DNA from: Daphnia pulex
Taxonomy: Eukaryota > Arthropoda > Branchiopoda > Diplostraca > Daphniidae
DNA: 64,000 bases
Direction: 5' to 3'
NCBI RefSeq assembly: GCF_021134715.1
Contig: NC_060026.1
Location: 620,001-684,000, forward strand
Both the position numbers and the translations under genes were made by a program. Each line of letters opens with the position of its first letter. The stretch's first letter is position 1. The notes beneath the pieces are model-generated. The model searched no databases, was not told the origin of the DNA, and saw nothing but the letters and a program-made list of their open reading frames with translations. Shown piece after piece: positions 1 to 9,872 of this stretch.

Positions 1-48
1 AATAAGAAAACCCTAAAATAATTCTAATTTTAAATAAAGAAAAACAAG

Positions 49-1148
49 CAGCGGCACTTCAACACTTTCTCGAAACGAACATCATCATTGTCAGTTCGAA
101 GAAGGAATTGACTGGTACGTTCATTTCAAATTAAAATTATTATTACGCTGAACGGATAATAATGATAATTCTTCGGCCATTTACCCCCAGAAATGTCGCA
201 ACGTTTGACTGCAACAAATGACGCCGTCGGATATCTGACAAAAGAGCTGCTCGGTAACATTTAAAATTATTTTAAAAAAAGGGGGGTCATTAAATCGACT
301 CTACATTTCGTACAAATTTCAGTCACCAAGGCCAAAGTTGGAGCTTTGACTGCAGAGCTGAAAGGTTTTTAAAAATGTCTAACTAAACTTTAGAGCAACA
401 CCTAATGAGCAATCCTTATATGCAACAGTGAATGGAGGACTAGCGTCCAGCATAGGAAGAATGCCGAATTCATGCAGAGATTTACTGCAGATAGGACACA
501 GACAAAGCGGATTGTATTCCGTCATGGGAGCCAAACAAGTGGAAACTCTTTACTGCGACTTTACCCAGACGCCAGGAGATGAAGGTACACATTTCGTACA
601 AGCTTTTAATTAGTTTTACTAAATCGCCCCGACTATAAACAGATTTCCAGAGGTGGGTTGGCTTCAATGACGTGAAATCAAAACCCACTTACTTCCACGT
701 CTCGAGAGCCTTGCCGTACAACGAAACGATAACACCAATTCCATTCACACGAGCCATACTCAACCAGGGAGGGGCCATGAATAAAGAAACGGGAAAATTC
801 ACGGCTCCGGTGGCGGGTGTCTACTTTTTCTACTTCACCGGAACCGTATTTTTGCCCACGGCGACATCTTCAGCTTCTTCAACCAGACCGGATTTTACAA
901 TGTGCCTATTCAAAAACTCAAATTGCGTCGAGTGGCTGCTGGAGAGGCCAGACGAAATCAGCACAGGGAATCGACACGAAAGAATCGCCTTGCAATCGAC
1001 CGTCAATTTGAAACAGGGCGATCAAATCTGGCTGGCCATTGGCAAGAAAAAGTCGCCAGGAGGTTACCTGGTCGGCGACGCTCTAACAAACTTCAAAGGT
1101 TTTCTAATCCAAGAAGACATTTCGCAGTCGCTACACGTCGTACCCTAA
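49..1148 (+). CDS. C1q-domain protein, array copy 1 (5' exon outside window)
   Basis: Exons read as 49-114, 191-253, 323-364, 396-584 and 643-1148; the first exon lies before the window. The short exons encode heptad-like helices. The 396-584 exon encodes a fibrinogen-like segment with SCRDLLQIG, GLYSV and LYCDF motifs. The last exon encodes a complete C1q jelly roll that begins at WVGFNDVKSKPTYF and ends at GFLIQEDIS. All introns are phase 1, as in the C1q gene at 54463-55741, which supports the model. C1q-domain proteins are usually secreted trimeric recognition proteins. The stop is TAA at 1146-1148. No change was noticed relative to the copies at 9873 and 19883. Confidence 0.85.
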
Positions 1149-1362
1149 TTTCGATTACCTATCGCTTATATAAAGAAGAAAAATACACTTTTACCTGTCG
1201 TTATCAAAGATTGAAGCTGAAATTGTCCATTTAGGTCCTCCGCATGTCCAGGAGAAGAAAGTGAATCAACTGCAATGAAAAATGAAAAAAAAAATTAAAA
1301 TCAAGAACGAAAGCTGCAAATATCAATAATAGCTTGTCAATTTTAAAATGGCTTAAATCAAA

Positions 1363-1405
1363 GGTTTTTTTAATTTTTTGATTCAAGAAAACATTTCCCA
1401 GTCGC
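1363..1405 (+). pseudogene. Remnant of a second C1q gene 3' end
   Basis: About 215 bp after the C1q stop the sequence again resembles the end of the C1q exon: a GGTTTT...AATT stretch, then a segment like 'caagaagacatttcgcagtcg' with a few substitutions, and then it leaves the gene. It looks like the tail of an older tandem C1q duplicate. The same remnant occurs at 11388-11430 and 21398-21440. Confidence 0.5.
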
Positions 1406-4389
1406 GCCCGGCCAAAGTCCCGTAAAATCGGTTAAAATTCCCACAGATCAAATAAATAATACAAAGCTTTAACGTGTTGCTATTAGGCTGTACAATAAAC
1501 TTAAATTGACTTTCAAGTACAAAAGTTAAACAAGACACGATTGAAATCGACTCTAGTCAGAGTCGTCAATTTTTTGAAGCACAACAATAACTCTTGTTAC
1601 TCGAATCGAGTAGTTATTTTCTTGATGATTGTTAATACATTTTAAAAAATGAAATTCGTGGGCAAATATGAAACATTTGAAAAAAAAAAAGTAATGTTCA
1701 ATCCAGTGTGGCAGTTGCTGTGGGTTCTTGCTTAAGGAAATGATATTACTCTATGCAAATTGGATCTCAATGTGGCACTCCCTGTCATTTTCAGGAAAAC
1801 CCGATTAGTGGGGTGGATGACAGACAGCAGAAGTCGTTCCACCCACCCAACCCAAATTTTGCTACAGAAATTTGAGTGGTGACTGTGGTGAGTTAAGAAA
1901 AAACTCTAACAAAAACTCTAACAAATGTTTCACGATAGAGGAGAAACAACTTCAGCCATGTTTTTCTATGAAATGTTCTTTCACCTCCATATGGCATATG
2001 TTCATAACACAGCCCATGTTTGCTCACATGGGCCTCCTGATTAAAGCAAACTGTAGTTTTACAAATGTTCATCTAAGTATAATAAAAGATTTTTCAAATT
2101 TAAAATACATCGTTTTTGTGAAGACTGGAGCTGGAAAGGAATTTTTACTTCTTCATTTTACGTGAAAGCTTGGTGTGTACCGTGCACTGTGTTGATGTGT
2201 CAACGTGAAAAACTGTTGAAAGAAAATGGCCGCTGGTAAGCCAACACAAGGTTTAATGAATCAAACCTAGATGGCATGAAATGATAAAAAATTCAAAACA
2301 AACGTTTTTTTTTAGTTTCCAAACCGCGCGAAACTAAAAGATTATGGAACAGAAATTTCAGTGATTATTATAAACTTTAGTAAAATAATATCTGGCTGTC
2401 TAGCTTTGCGTAAAATGACACGAAAAAATCGCAACTACAGAAATGAATTTTAATTTTCACATCATCCGCTTTCTTCTTGTTGATGAACCGTTAACCTTGC
2501 ACAATTCACACCACCGTCCCCATAAAAACCAGCTCGATAAGAACGATTGGATGATATGGTGCAATGTTTCCTGGGCCGCAAATTTATTCTGGCTGAATAA
2601 ACTCGTTGCAATTCCTGCAGATTTCCCCACAAGTAGGTTCCAATTGTGATGTAAATCTGTTTAACGATATTATTCAACAAAATGTCGATGTAAAAGGTTG
2701 TTGATCTCTGTCTAGTCGCTTTAACTGTTTGCTACCTCATCGCACAGGTAGTATGGCTGTAAACTGTTTTTGTACCGTTATCTTGCAGGGGCCCGTTGAG
2801 AAACGACCAGCGTGTAATGACGTCATGACTCTGATGGAGTTGCCAAAACACCAGTGGGCCCAGCGATGTCAATCTAGATGGAAATCAAAGATTCTTCAGA
2901 GTGGCTTACAGAGCTGCTGGTTAACAATCCGGGGAATTATTCAGAGACTAAATCCTCCAGATGAAATTTAATGCAAATTGTCTAATTCAACTCCTGAAAG
3001 GCTGCAAGCGTACCTATCATATCATTCTAACATACCCGCATTATTTCTTCAAAGGAGAGTTCTTCATCGATGGATATTAGCCACAGCTGTAGTTAGACAC
3101 GGATGACGAATCTTGTTGCTCTGCTGGTTTTGTTTAATTCAGGCCACGTGTTTCAGAAAAACGAAAGGAAATTCTAATCCAAACGGCAGATGCTTTGCTT
3201 GGACTGAATTGATTTTGTGAAAAGGCGCCATCAATAAGGTACGAATGATTAAGGACCACTCCAAATCATCTAGAACAGCTGCAAGAAAGAAAAGGTTAAA
3301 AGAAATCATTACTTCCTTTTGTAAGCACAGTCCATTCGCTGGACTTTGAGTTACCGAATGAAGAGAATTTTTCCTCGACGTGCGATGCGAGTCCGTCGCC
3401 CCGAGATTTGCTAGACGGAAGTTTCGCCTTGTGTTCGGTTCCGAGTTGTCGATTCCCAAAATCAGTTGGCTAATAAATTTCAATAAGTTTTATCTTTGAT
3501 TGATTCTCATCGAGTCGTCAATTCCCAAGTCTTGGCAGCGTCAAAGACCAGCCCTAAATAAAGACAGAATATATGATTTTATTAGTTTTTAAAATTGAAA
3601 TAGGCCCGAAAACTATTTTTGCCCATTGAGCTCACAACTTAAACGTAGAATTGAAAAAAAAAAGACCACTGCTGTAATGACATCACAGTGATGTCACGAT
3701 TGAACTGACATTGATATAATTGAACAACTGGGATGAATGGACAGAATGGGGTAATTGCCACAAGGAAATTTTTTTTTTAATCTTTTGAAAAATGCCAACA
3801 GAACTGCAACCACTTTCAATTTTCATGCCGAGCGGGATAAATAAAAAAAATTATGAATTAATGATTTAAAAAAAACAATTGAGTGTCATTGAATTCACAG
3901 AATTGAAAACTAAAATTAAGGTGGGATCCCTCAACATGAAATAATAATATTTAAAAAAAAAGACGAGATGTTGCATGAATTGATTTGAAAGTCACAAATC
4001 TTGACATGAATAAATACTTGTGCGAGGTAAATTACTTTCAATGATGTCGGATTGATGTACAATGCTTATTACATGTTTCGAATGAAGAGATTTAACAACA
4101 TCCTTCCTATTCGCACAATTTTGCCATCAGACAGAATTGCACGTCCATAAGCGCTGAAAAATAAAAAAATTATAAAAAAAGACAATTTTTTAACATTAAT
4201 AGCAAGGAGAGAAACGATCTGGTGGTAACTTGACTAGCACAATAGTTGAGCATCGCTGTGAGTGTTGTTACCGAATATCGAATATCGAAGCCCCAGGATT
4301 CACCATGCACCCCCCGATGCATGACTACCGGCTATCTCGCGGATCTGAATCTAGCATGAATATTCTCCCATAAGCACATGTAATTCAAG
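1406..4389. other. Noncoding part of array unit
   Basis: AT-rich sequence with no recognisable protein domain. Short open frames here (for example the minus-strand one at 3139-3483) are conserved between copies only because the whole unit is. It contains nested palindromes near 1550-1620 and a short stretch near 2250-2302 that resembles 42820-42890. The same region occupies about 11431-14414 and 21441-24424. Confidence 0.6.
1549..1620. repeat. Cluster of short palindromes
   Basis: A cgactct/agagtcg pair with a 4-nt spacer is followed by aataact...agttatt arms that enclose an actcg-aat-cgagt palindrome. These could fold as small hairpins. Copies sit near 11574-11645 and 21584-21655. No function is apparent. 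Confidence 0.4.
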
Positions 4390-4590
4390 AGGTTATCTTC
4401 GTGCACAAAGACAACATTTGGGTAAAGACCGACGAGCCCGACCGACCCCGTTCCCCGATGTGAAAATGGTCATCGTCTATTCATTTAAACTAGATGCGAT
4501 GGGTGGCCTCATAACGACACCCATTCAACACGACACTCAACTACCCAATCAAGCGGAACTAATGAAGGAAATGCTGGTAAGTAAAGGCCC
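4390..4590 (+). pseudogene. Exon-like coding fragment, unidentified
   Basis: A stretch reads VIFVHKDNIWVKTDEPDRP in one frame and then, after a frame change, DVKMVIVYSFKLDAMGGLI and on to KEML followed by a GTAAGT donor. Codon texture and the donor suggest a relic exon of a real gene, but I do not recognise the family. Copies lie at about 14415-14615 and 24425-24625. Confidence 0.3.
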
Positions 4591-4719
4591 TTGGCTCAGA
4601 TCAGACCGCATCACCAATTGCCTCTAATTCACCTCTCATTCTACATTTCCATCGTCCTCTGCGCTGAGGAATATTGGACCGAGCCCAATATCGACCGACG
4701 GTCCCTCAGCTACTCACCA

Positions 4720-4897
4720 GAGTTCCCTCTCCAGCACGGGGTTAGATAATCCTGCATGTGACGCCACAGTGGCGCCAGAGCGGGTATATGAGCAACCAAC
4801 AATGCTCTCCAGGGGGTTTGAACCCCTGGTCTCAAGGTGTACCTCTCTTCCTCCTCTTCCTAATCGACACCTTATCCCATTCACCCACTCTCCCCTA
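4720..4897 (-). mobile_element. tRNA-derived SINE
   Basis: On the minus strand the sequence TGGGTGAATGGGATAAGG closely follows the A box of tRNA-Ser/Leu genes. About 46 nt further on comes GGGTTCAAACCCC, a good B box. The A-to-B spacing fits a type II tRNA head. No intact tRNA fold or anticodon stem is visible, so this is a SINE head rather than a tRNA gene. The 3' limit is uncertain; a near-palindrome around 4767-4785 lies in the body. Confidence 0.55.
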
Positions 4898-5302
4898 GAT
4901 GTTATTGACAAAGAAAATGGTTTTAATTTCAGTGGATGATCACCAGACATTGAATCTGGTGTAAATCGATCCTAGTAAAATTTTAATACACGTCGTGAAA
5001 AAAATGGCCATGATTTAATTGATTTATTGATTATGATGCAACTTCGTCGGCGATTTTCTTGGAACAAGCTACGAGGATCGCGTTTAAAACATGTAGTAGA
5101 GCGAGAAGGTTTAGGGGGAAATTTGGATATCAAGAAGCGTTTTCGGGTTTGCGTAGATATCGACATAAATTAGTTTATTTTATTTTCCCCTTTCACAGTT
5201 TTACCATATGCTAGTGAAGAATAAAAAGACGGCGGAACGACAGTCAATGAGAGACAAGTTGCCCTGAACCTCTATTTTATTATGAGCTTTGTTTTGATTA
5301 CT

Positions 5303-5848
5303 CTTTTAGCTACAACTCTACAAGTTCTACGTGGCGGCCGAGAATGCCCTTTATCCCGATTATACTTCACAGTATTTCTATTGTATTTTGTTAAATTCTA
5401 ATTATATAATTATTTATGGAAGATCTTTGAAATAATTTAGGGGAAATTCTACCATGGGAACATTTCATATTTGCATGGAAAATTCTACTGCCATGGCCGC
5501 CGACATTGTGCCCATCGTCTACGGAGGTACCGATTACTCGCCCTCTTCTTACATTGACGAGGGAGATTTCAAATCGCCAAAAGCCTGCAATACTCAATAC
5601 TGCTGCTGGATGTGAACGAAGGCCTCTATTTCAAATATTTCTACTGAAAAAAAAAAAAAAAAAAAAAGATTTCAAAGTGGTGAACAGGCTGGTGGTGTGA
5701 ACTTTGCGAGACATGTAACGATCCTCAACAGAAACCCAAAGTCTACGCGGATATGACGGACTGGTGGTATCATAAAAATGTTGTTACCCGTCTCTCTGGA
5801 TTGGATTGCCTTGACAGTTTACTGCAAAAAAAGTTGACAACGTCCTGA
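5303..5848 (+). pseudogene. Broken alpha-1,3-fucosyltransferase copy (array copy 1)
   Basis: Pieces match the C-terminal half of the fucosyltransferase at 34272-35717: YKFYVAAENAL, then DIVPIVYGG, YIDEGDFKSPKA, NEGLYFKYF, DFKVVNRLVV and DMTDWWYHKN. The pieces are out of frame with each other and interrupted by an unrelated stretch near 5373-5479 and an A-tract near 5647-5667. It lacks the N-terminal and stem regions, so it cannot encode an enzyme. It is a processed or duplicated host gene relic that has been carried along by the array. Confidence 0.85.
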
Positions 5849-5999
5849 ATCTAACGTGTGTTGACAATGTTTGCTACTACCATGAAAAATAAGGTGTTCG
5901 ATGGAAAAGTAAACGGTGAGCCTTCGAGGAGGTGCCGTGGTGGCTCCTCTTGGTCGATTTAATTAAAATATTTTTGGATTTCATAGTGAGTAAAAAAAA

Positions 6000-7204
6000 C
6001 GGTCCTGTGTTACTGGCGTTCTACAAACGAGTGATATAAAAAAAAAACCTCAGTGAGTAGCCTTAACAAGAATGTCAAGAGGAAACAGTCCCATAGTTGA
6101 CCGACTAGCTCAGGAATAGTCGTACTCTGCGCTGTGTATATAAGCCTAAAGTTTCATAATCAACGCCGCCAAAAATAGTCAAAAAAGGAAGAGAGATAAA
6201 TTTGTACTACCTTTAAGCCTGGGACAATACAGCCAGGCATCCATCCGCTGAAAAATTGACCAGACACCAGGCGGGATAGAGGAAAAAGGGAGTCCTCATG
6301 TGTTGTGTACACCCACTACAGGGGTACACGAGAACATTTTATGAAACTGGGAGAAGATATCAGCAACTCAAGCAACATTGGTAGTTTCTCCAATACAAGA
6401 GGATGCTGTTAACCTAAATTAAAAATCAAGAAATGGTTACAAAGACAAATATACATTTACAATCAAGTAGGAAAATTTACGAGAGTGGTACAGTGTAACA
6501 GTGGTAACTGGTAAACAAAAGGTGAATTGAAGCTTGAAGGTTTCCATGTTATATTCACTGAATTGGTGCAAGTAATGCATCATTCTGAAATGTACCAGGT
6601 CCCAGGAATAAGAGTAATGAAAATTATTACCCGAACAATGAGATTCCTGCCGCCAGGTTAACACCAGCACAACAAATTCTTGCATCTCATTGTTGTGATG
6701 GCTGGCTCTGGCCTTAAATTTGCACAAAGGAAAAAGGTTACGTAATGCAAACAAACAACCATGCATCAACAGGGCTGCAATAACAGGACTTACGTGATTA
6801 ATGCTAGGCCTATTTTAGTCGGGAACTTGATTTTGATTTCTCAGAATTTAGAAAAGGGTTTCAAGATTCCACAATCATTCTATATGCATTCTTGATTTTA
6901 TTTGCCTGCTGTAAACAACATGGAGCACGTATCAAATAATAACTATTTTAAGAGAATAATCTATAATGAGACACATTTTTCGTGCAGCCATCGCCAGCCA
7001 CGTTTGAAACCTGAGCAGACGACGCCATTTGGCAATCAGCTATGGTTAAGATATCGATATAGTTGAAACAATTTTAAAAAATCGAAAATCAAAAAATCAA
7101 ATCAAATATAGAAAAGGATTATACTCGTTTATTTAGAAAAACAAAATTTAAAAACACGTAAGAAAATAAATCAGTTGCAAAACATTTGATGAAAAAGACC
7201 AAAG
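6000..7204. other. Noncoding stretch with a TATA-like promoter
   Basis: No domain-bearing frame was found. A TATATAAG at 6137-6144, followed about 25-30 bp later by TCATAATC, has the layout of a core promoter on the plus strand, but no reading frame follows. A spliced noncoding transcript or an orphan promoter is possible. Equivalent copies lie near 16005-17209 and, more diverged in its second part, 26015-27203. Confidence 0.4.
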
Positions 7205-7254
7205 TTAAACCCTCAATAGTTTGCTGTTGTACCAAGCGATTTCATAATCGACTG
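7205..7254 (-). pseudogene. C-terminal tail of METTL24-like methyltransferase
   Basis: Read on the minus strand this encodes VDYEIAWYNSKLLRV and a stop, the exact end of the protein of the intact gene at 27204-28196, with only silent changes. The coding sequence stops abruptly at 7254, where unrelated sequence begins. It marks the tandem junction. Confidence 0.9.
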
Positions 7255-7990
7255 GTACAACTCGTGATTGTTGTTAACTACGGCGCAACAAGTGGGTCTC
7301 GCAATGGGCGCCTTCGTAATAATCGTTGGGGCACTGGCAATGGACTTGGCCGTCGCCGGTGCAGACCCCAAGATTCTGGCAAGGGCAGCGCAAAAGGAGA
7401 CGGTTGAGGTCGTTCCTCAGTCACGTTCCACGACAGTTCTTCACCAGATTGAATCAGGATCGTGCTGTCGGGGCAGGTGAAAGGATATCCGCCCGGAATA
7501 AGGACACAGAAGGGAGTGCATGGGCTGTTGAGGCAAGGATTGCTCACCGTCGTACTATTGTATCGATATTCCCTGAAAATTGTTTGAAATGAACAAATTT
7601 AAAACATGAACAATCAGCTGGATCGAATCCGGAATGGATAAATTCCTACCTTTTACGGTACTGGGCGTGGCAATGTCTTTGACGAGTAAGACCATAACAC
7701 CACGGCCAAACTTTTCTTGTCGCCCGAGTTCTCCTTTGCTGGTTGATATCCACAAGGGCGTGCTCAAAACTTTACCGTTTCTTACCTGAAAGAAATCAAA
7801 GGTGAAAAATCAATAATCACAAATTGAAATTTTAACTAAAAGCTATAGAAAAAGCTATAATAAAAAAAGCATCATTGCCATCAATCCAAGCCATTTCGAT
7901 TGGCCGACTAGATCCGGCTTAAACTGTCCAACACAGTTCGCCCAAAATGGGATTGACGACGATCAAAGTGGATGATTCAATAAAGAATAA
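7255..7990 (-). pseudogene. Fragment of an LDL-receptor-related (LRP) gene
   Basis: The minus strand carries parts of an LRP-type receptor. A beta-propeller segment IVVNPILGELCWT is followed by an in-frame stop near 7930 and then PIEMAWIDG. An exon at about 7650-7785 includes ELGRQEKFGRGV. An exon from about 7572 downwards includes NPCLNSPCTPFCVLIPGGY (an EGF-like module after the propeller). A second EGF-like stretch reads CQNLGVCTGDGQVHCQCP. The fragment is cut at 7255 by the array junction. Reading phase does not carry cleanly between the two exons. It is a dead fragment of a large host endocytic receptor gene. Confidence 0.75.
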
Positions 7991-8239
7991 AGAGAGACAT
8001 ACTGATACAATAATAAAACCTCAATCAAATCACTTCAAAGTTGACGCAAAAATATTGACAACTGGAATACACAATTTTTTCTTGTTCCCATACTCACAGT
8101 TACACACGTCTGTTCCTTAACATGTGTCGCGAATTATACATTTGATTTAATCCGAGTCTGATTAAATGGGAAATGTATAAACGGTTAAACACCTGTGAGG
8201 CATAGTGCGTGACTTGACGATTGAGTAGTCTGCTAGTCT

Positions 8240-8591
8240 GGTCACGTGACGCCCACCAGAGATCCGATCGAAAAAGACTCGTTTAATTGAGTTTATTAAT
8301 TGTTATACTAATTTTTTGAAATAAATTTGAATTGAAGAATGTGTGGGTAATTGTTTTGAACAAGATTACCCCACTTTGAAGGGTTTTCGGCCAACGGTTT
8401 TCTTTAGAAAAGGAATTGAGTGGACGATGAGGCACTTGCAAAGGTACAGGAAACGCATGCGTTTGAATATAAAGGCAAGCCAAACACCACAAAATGTATT
8501 GCGATCTTCAAATTGTGATTATCAAAGAAAACAGTCTTTCTGCAGCATCTTCCAGTAGTAATCTCTATTCTCTACTCAGAATAAATTGAAA
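8240..8591 (+). promoter_or_regulatory. 5' region of the twin-HEPN gene
   Basis: A GTCACGTGAC palindrome (E-box) lies near 8241-8250 and a pyrimidine-rich stretch with CTACTCAG ends just before the start codon. The CTCAG could be a splice acceptor for an unseen upstream noncoding exon. No clear TATA box was seen. The same arrangement precedes the second copy at 18590. Confidence 0.35.
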
Positions 8592-9635
8592 ATGGTTAAC
8601 TTTCGAAATCAACAACACCGTCACCGGCCAGTTCAGCATGGTAGACCCCCTGCTCACAACATTCCGCCGTATAGAGCGCCAGTATTGGCCCCCGTTGTCA
8701 ACCGCCAGCCGGCACCTCGACAAAGACAGGATCCGCCGTATTATGACCAACCGGAAGAGGTTGAGAAGAGAATTCGACAAGAGTCGGGCGCCGCGAGTTA
8801 TTGTCTTACTTATTTGATCGGCCCGGAAGTAAACGATACTTTGGTATCAAAAGGAAAGATTTCGCGCTTCAGAAACTACGACTTACAAGATCATTTGGAA
8901 ATACTAGCGAGAGAAAGTAAAGTCAATGCATCTTTTCTCCCCAGTCGACTATCTCAGAGTCTAGTTAAGAGAGTTACGCGAACGAGAAATAACGTCTACC
9001 ATAACAACTGGACTGCTATTCAACGTGACAGTACAGTTCTGTTCGCACCATTGATCGAACTGGCAGATTGCCTCGGCAAGCCCAAAGTGGCAAATGACAT
9101 TCAAGAAATACTCAATAGTATCAACGCGGGCGACAGCACCGGAGGAGTAAGTTTTGTACCTTTCAACTTTCCAGCCAGCGGATACGACCAATTGGCGGCC
9201 TTTGGACTACATCAGATAATCGAGGCTCTGATGAATAAATATGTGGCCAAAAAAGGTATTTGGCAAAATCTCAAAGCCAGAAAACCCGTTGGTTCCCCAC
9301 CGCCGTCACTAGACATTTATTACAACATCAAAGACATAACGGCCGACGTTGTAAACGACCCTGACTATCTAGGAATTGGCGGAAATAACCGTAACGATCG
9401 CCTCGTTCTAACGTCAGTTAAAGAATTACGGCTTGATCTAGCGCATGGACGTTACGAGAACACGTACAACGGATTTGAAAATAAACTGGCCAAAGTGATC
9501 GAGCTGCTGCCCCTGCTAGGAGCCCCGGAAGCGGCAATAGAAGTCGGACTCATTCGAGATATCTTGGTTCAGCTGAAGAGAACCGGAAAGCAAGTACGTC
9601 CGAGCCTGTTTCCGACTCTATTTAAAACGTGCTAA
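8592..9635 (+). CDS. Protein with two HEPN-type Rx4H motifs, array copy 1
   Basis: Single-exon gene of 347 codons; ATG at 8592 is the first in frame. The first 50 residues are basic, rich in Pro and Gln, and probably disordered. Two helical halves follow. The first contains RTRNNVYH (R132, H137) and the second ELRLDLAHG (R280, H285). Both fit the Rx4-6H signature of HEPN domains, whose members are often RNA-cleaving or nucleotide-binding. The second half, with IKDITADVVNDP upstream of the motif, resembles the DZIP3-like HEPN domains of animal proteins. No signal peptide or membrane segment is seen, so it is likely cytosolic. RNase activity is inference. The frame is intact and I noticed no difference between the copies. 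It lies about 240 bp upstream of the C1q gene on the same strand. Confidence 0.7.
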   Translation: MVNFRNQQHRHRPVQHGRPPAHNIPPYRAPVLAPVVNRQPAPRQRQDPPYYDQPEEVEKRIRQESGAASYCLTYLIGPEVNDTLVSKGKISRFRNYDLQDHLEILARESKVNASFLPSRLSQSLVKRVTRTRNNVYHNNWTAIQRDSTVLFAPLIELADCLGKPKVANDIQEILNSINAGDSTGGVSFVPFNFPASGYDQLAAFGLHQIIEALMNKYVAKKGIWQNLKARKPVGSPPPSLDIYYNIKDITADVVNDPDYLGIGGNNRNDRLVLTSVKELRLDLAHGRYENTYNGFENKLAKVIELLPLLGAPEAAIEVGLIRDILVQLKRTGKQVRPSLFPTLFKTC

Positions 9636-9718
9636 TATGGATAATTGCATTTTCTTTAGCCTGCAGGTGGATTCTTTTGGCCCGGGACGATCTGACCAGG
9701 TCTGATGCTTGATGATGG

Positions 9719-9726
9719 TTATAAAT
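9719..9726 (+). promoter_or_regulatory. TATA box of the array C1q gene
   Basis: TTATAAAT lies between the end of the HEPN gene and the first C1q coding exon, about 150 bp before the first in-frame ATG. It suggests that C1q has its own promoter. The second copy is at 19717-19724. Confidence 0.4.
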
Positions 9727-9872
9727 CGAGCTCAGACCATCGGTAACTAACCTCCCCCGCCAAACCTGAATCTTTCTCTCGGTAGGCTTTTTTTTTCTCC
9801 AATCGTCATATTGAATGACTTGTACATACTGTAAAATAAAATTTCATAAAATTAAAACTAAAATTTTTTTTA

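Noticed and set aside
3139-3483. 114-codon minus-strand open frame, conserved in all three units
   Set aside because: Conservation is explained by the near-identity of the whole unit; no domain, signal peptide or splice support.
4800-4897. Possible tRNA gene on the minus strand
   Set aside because: A and B boxes are present but no cloverleaf or anticodon arm can be drawn; a SINE explains it better.
4714-4950. 78-codon minus-strand frame
   Set aside because: It lies across the SINE head and is noncoding.
6437-6769. 110-codon minus-strand frame in the array
   Set aside because: In the diverged third copy its C-terminal part changes and shortens, which is not the pattern of a constrained protein.
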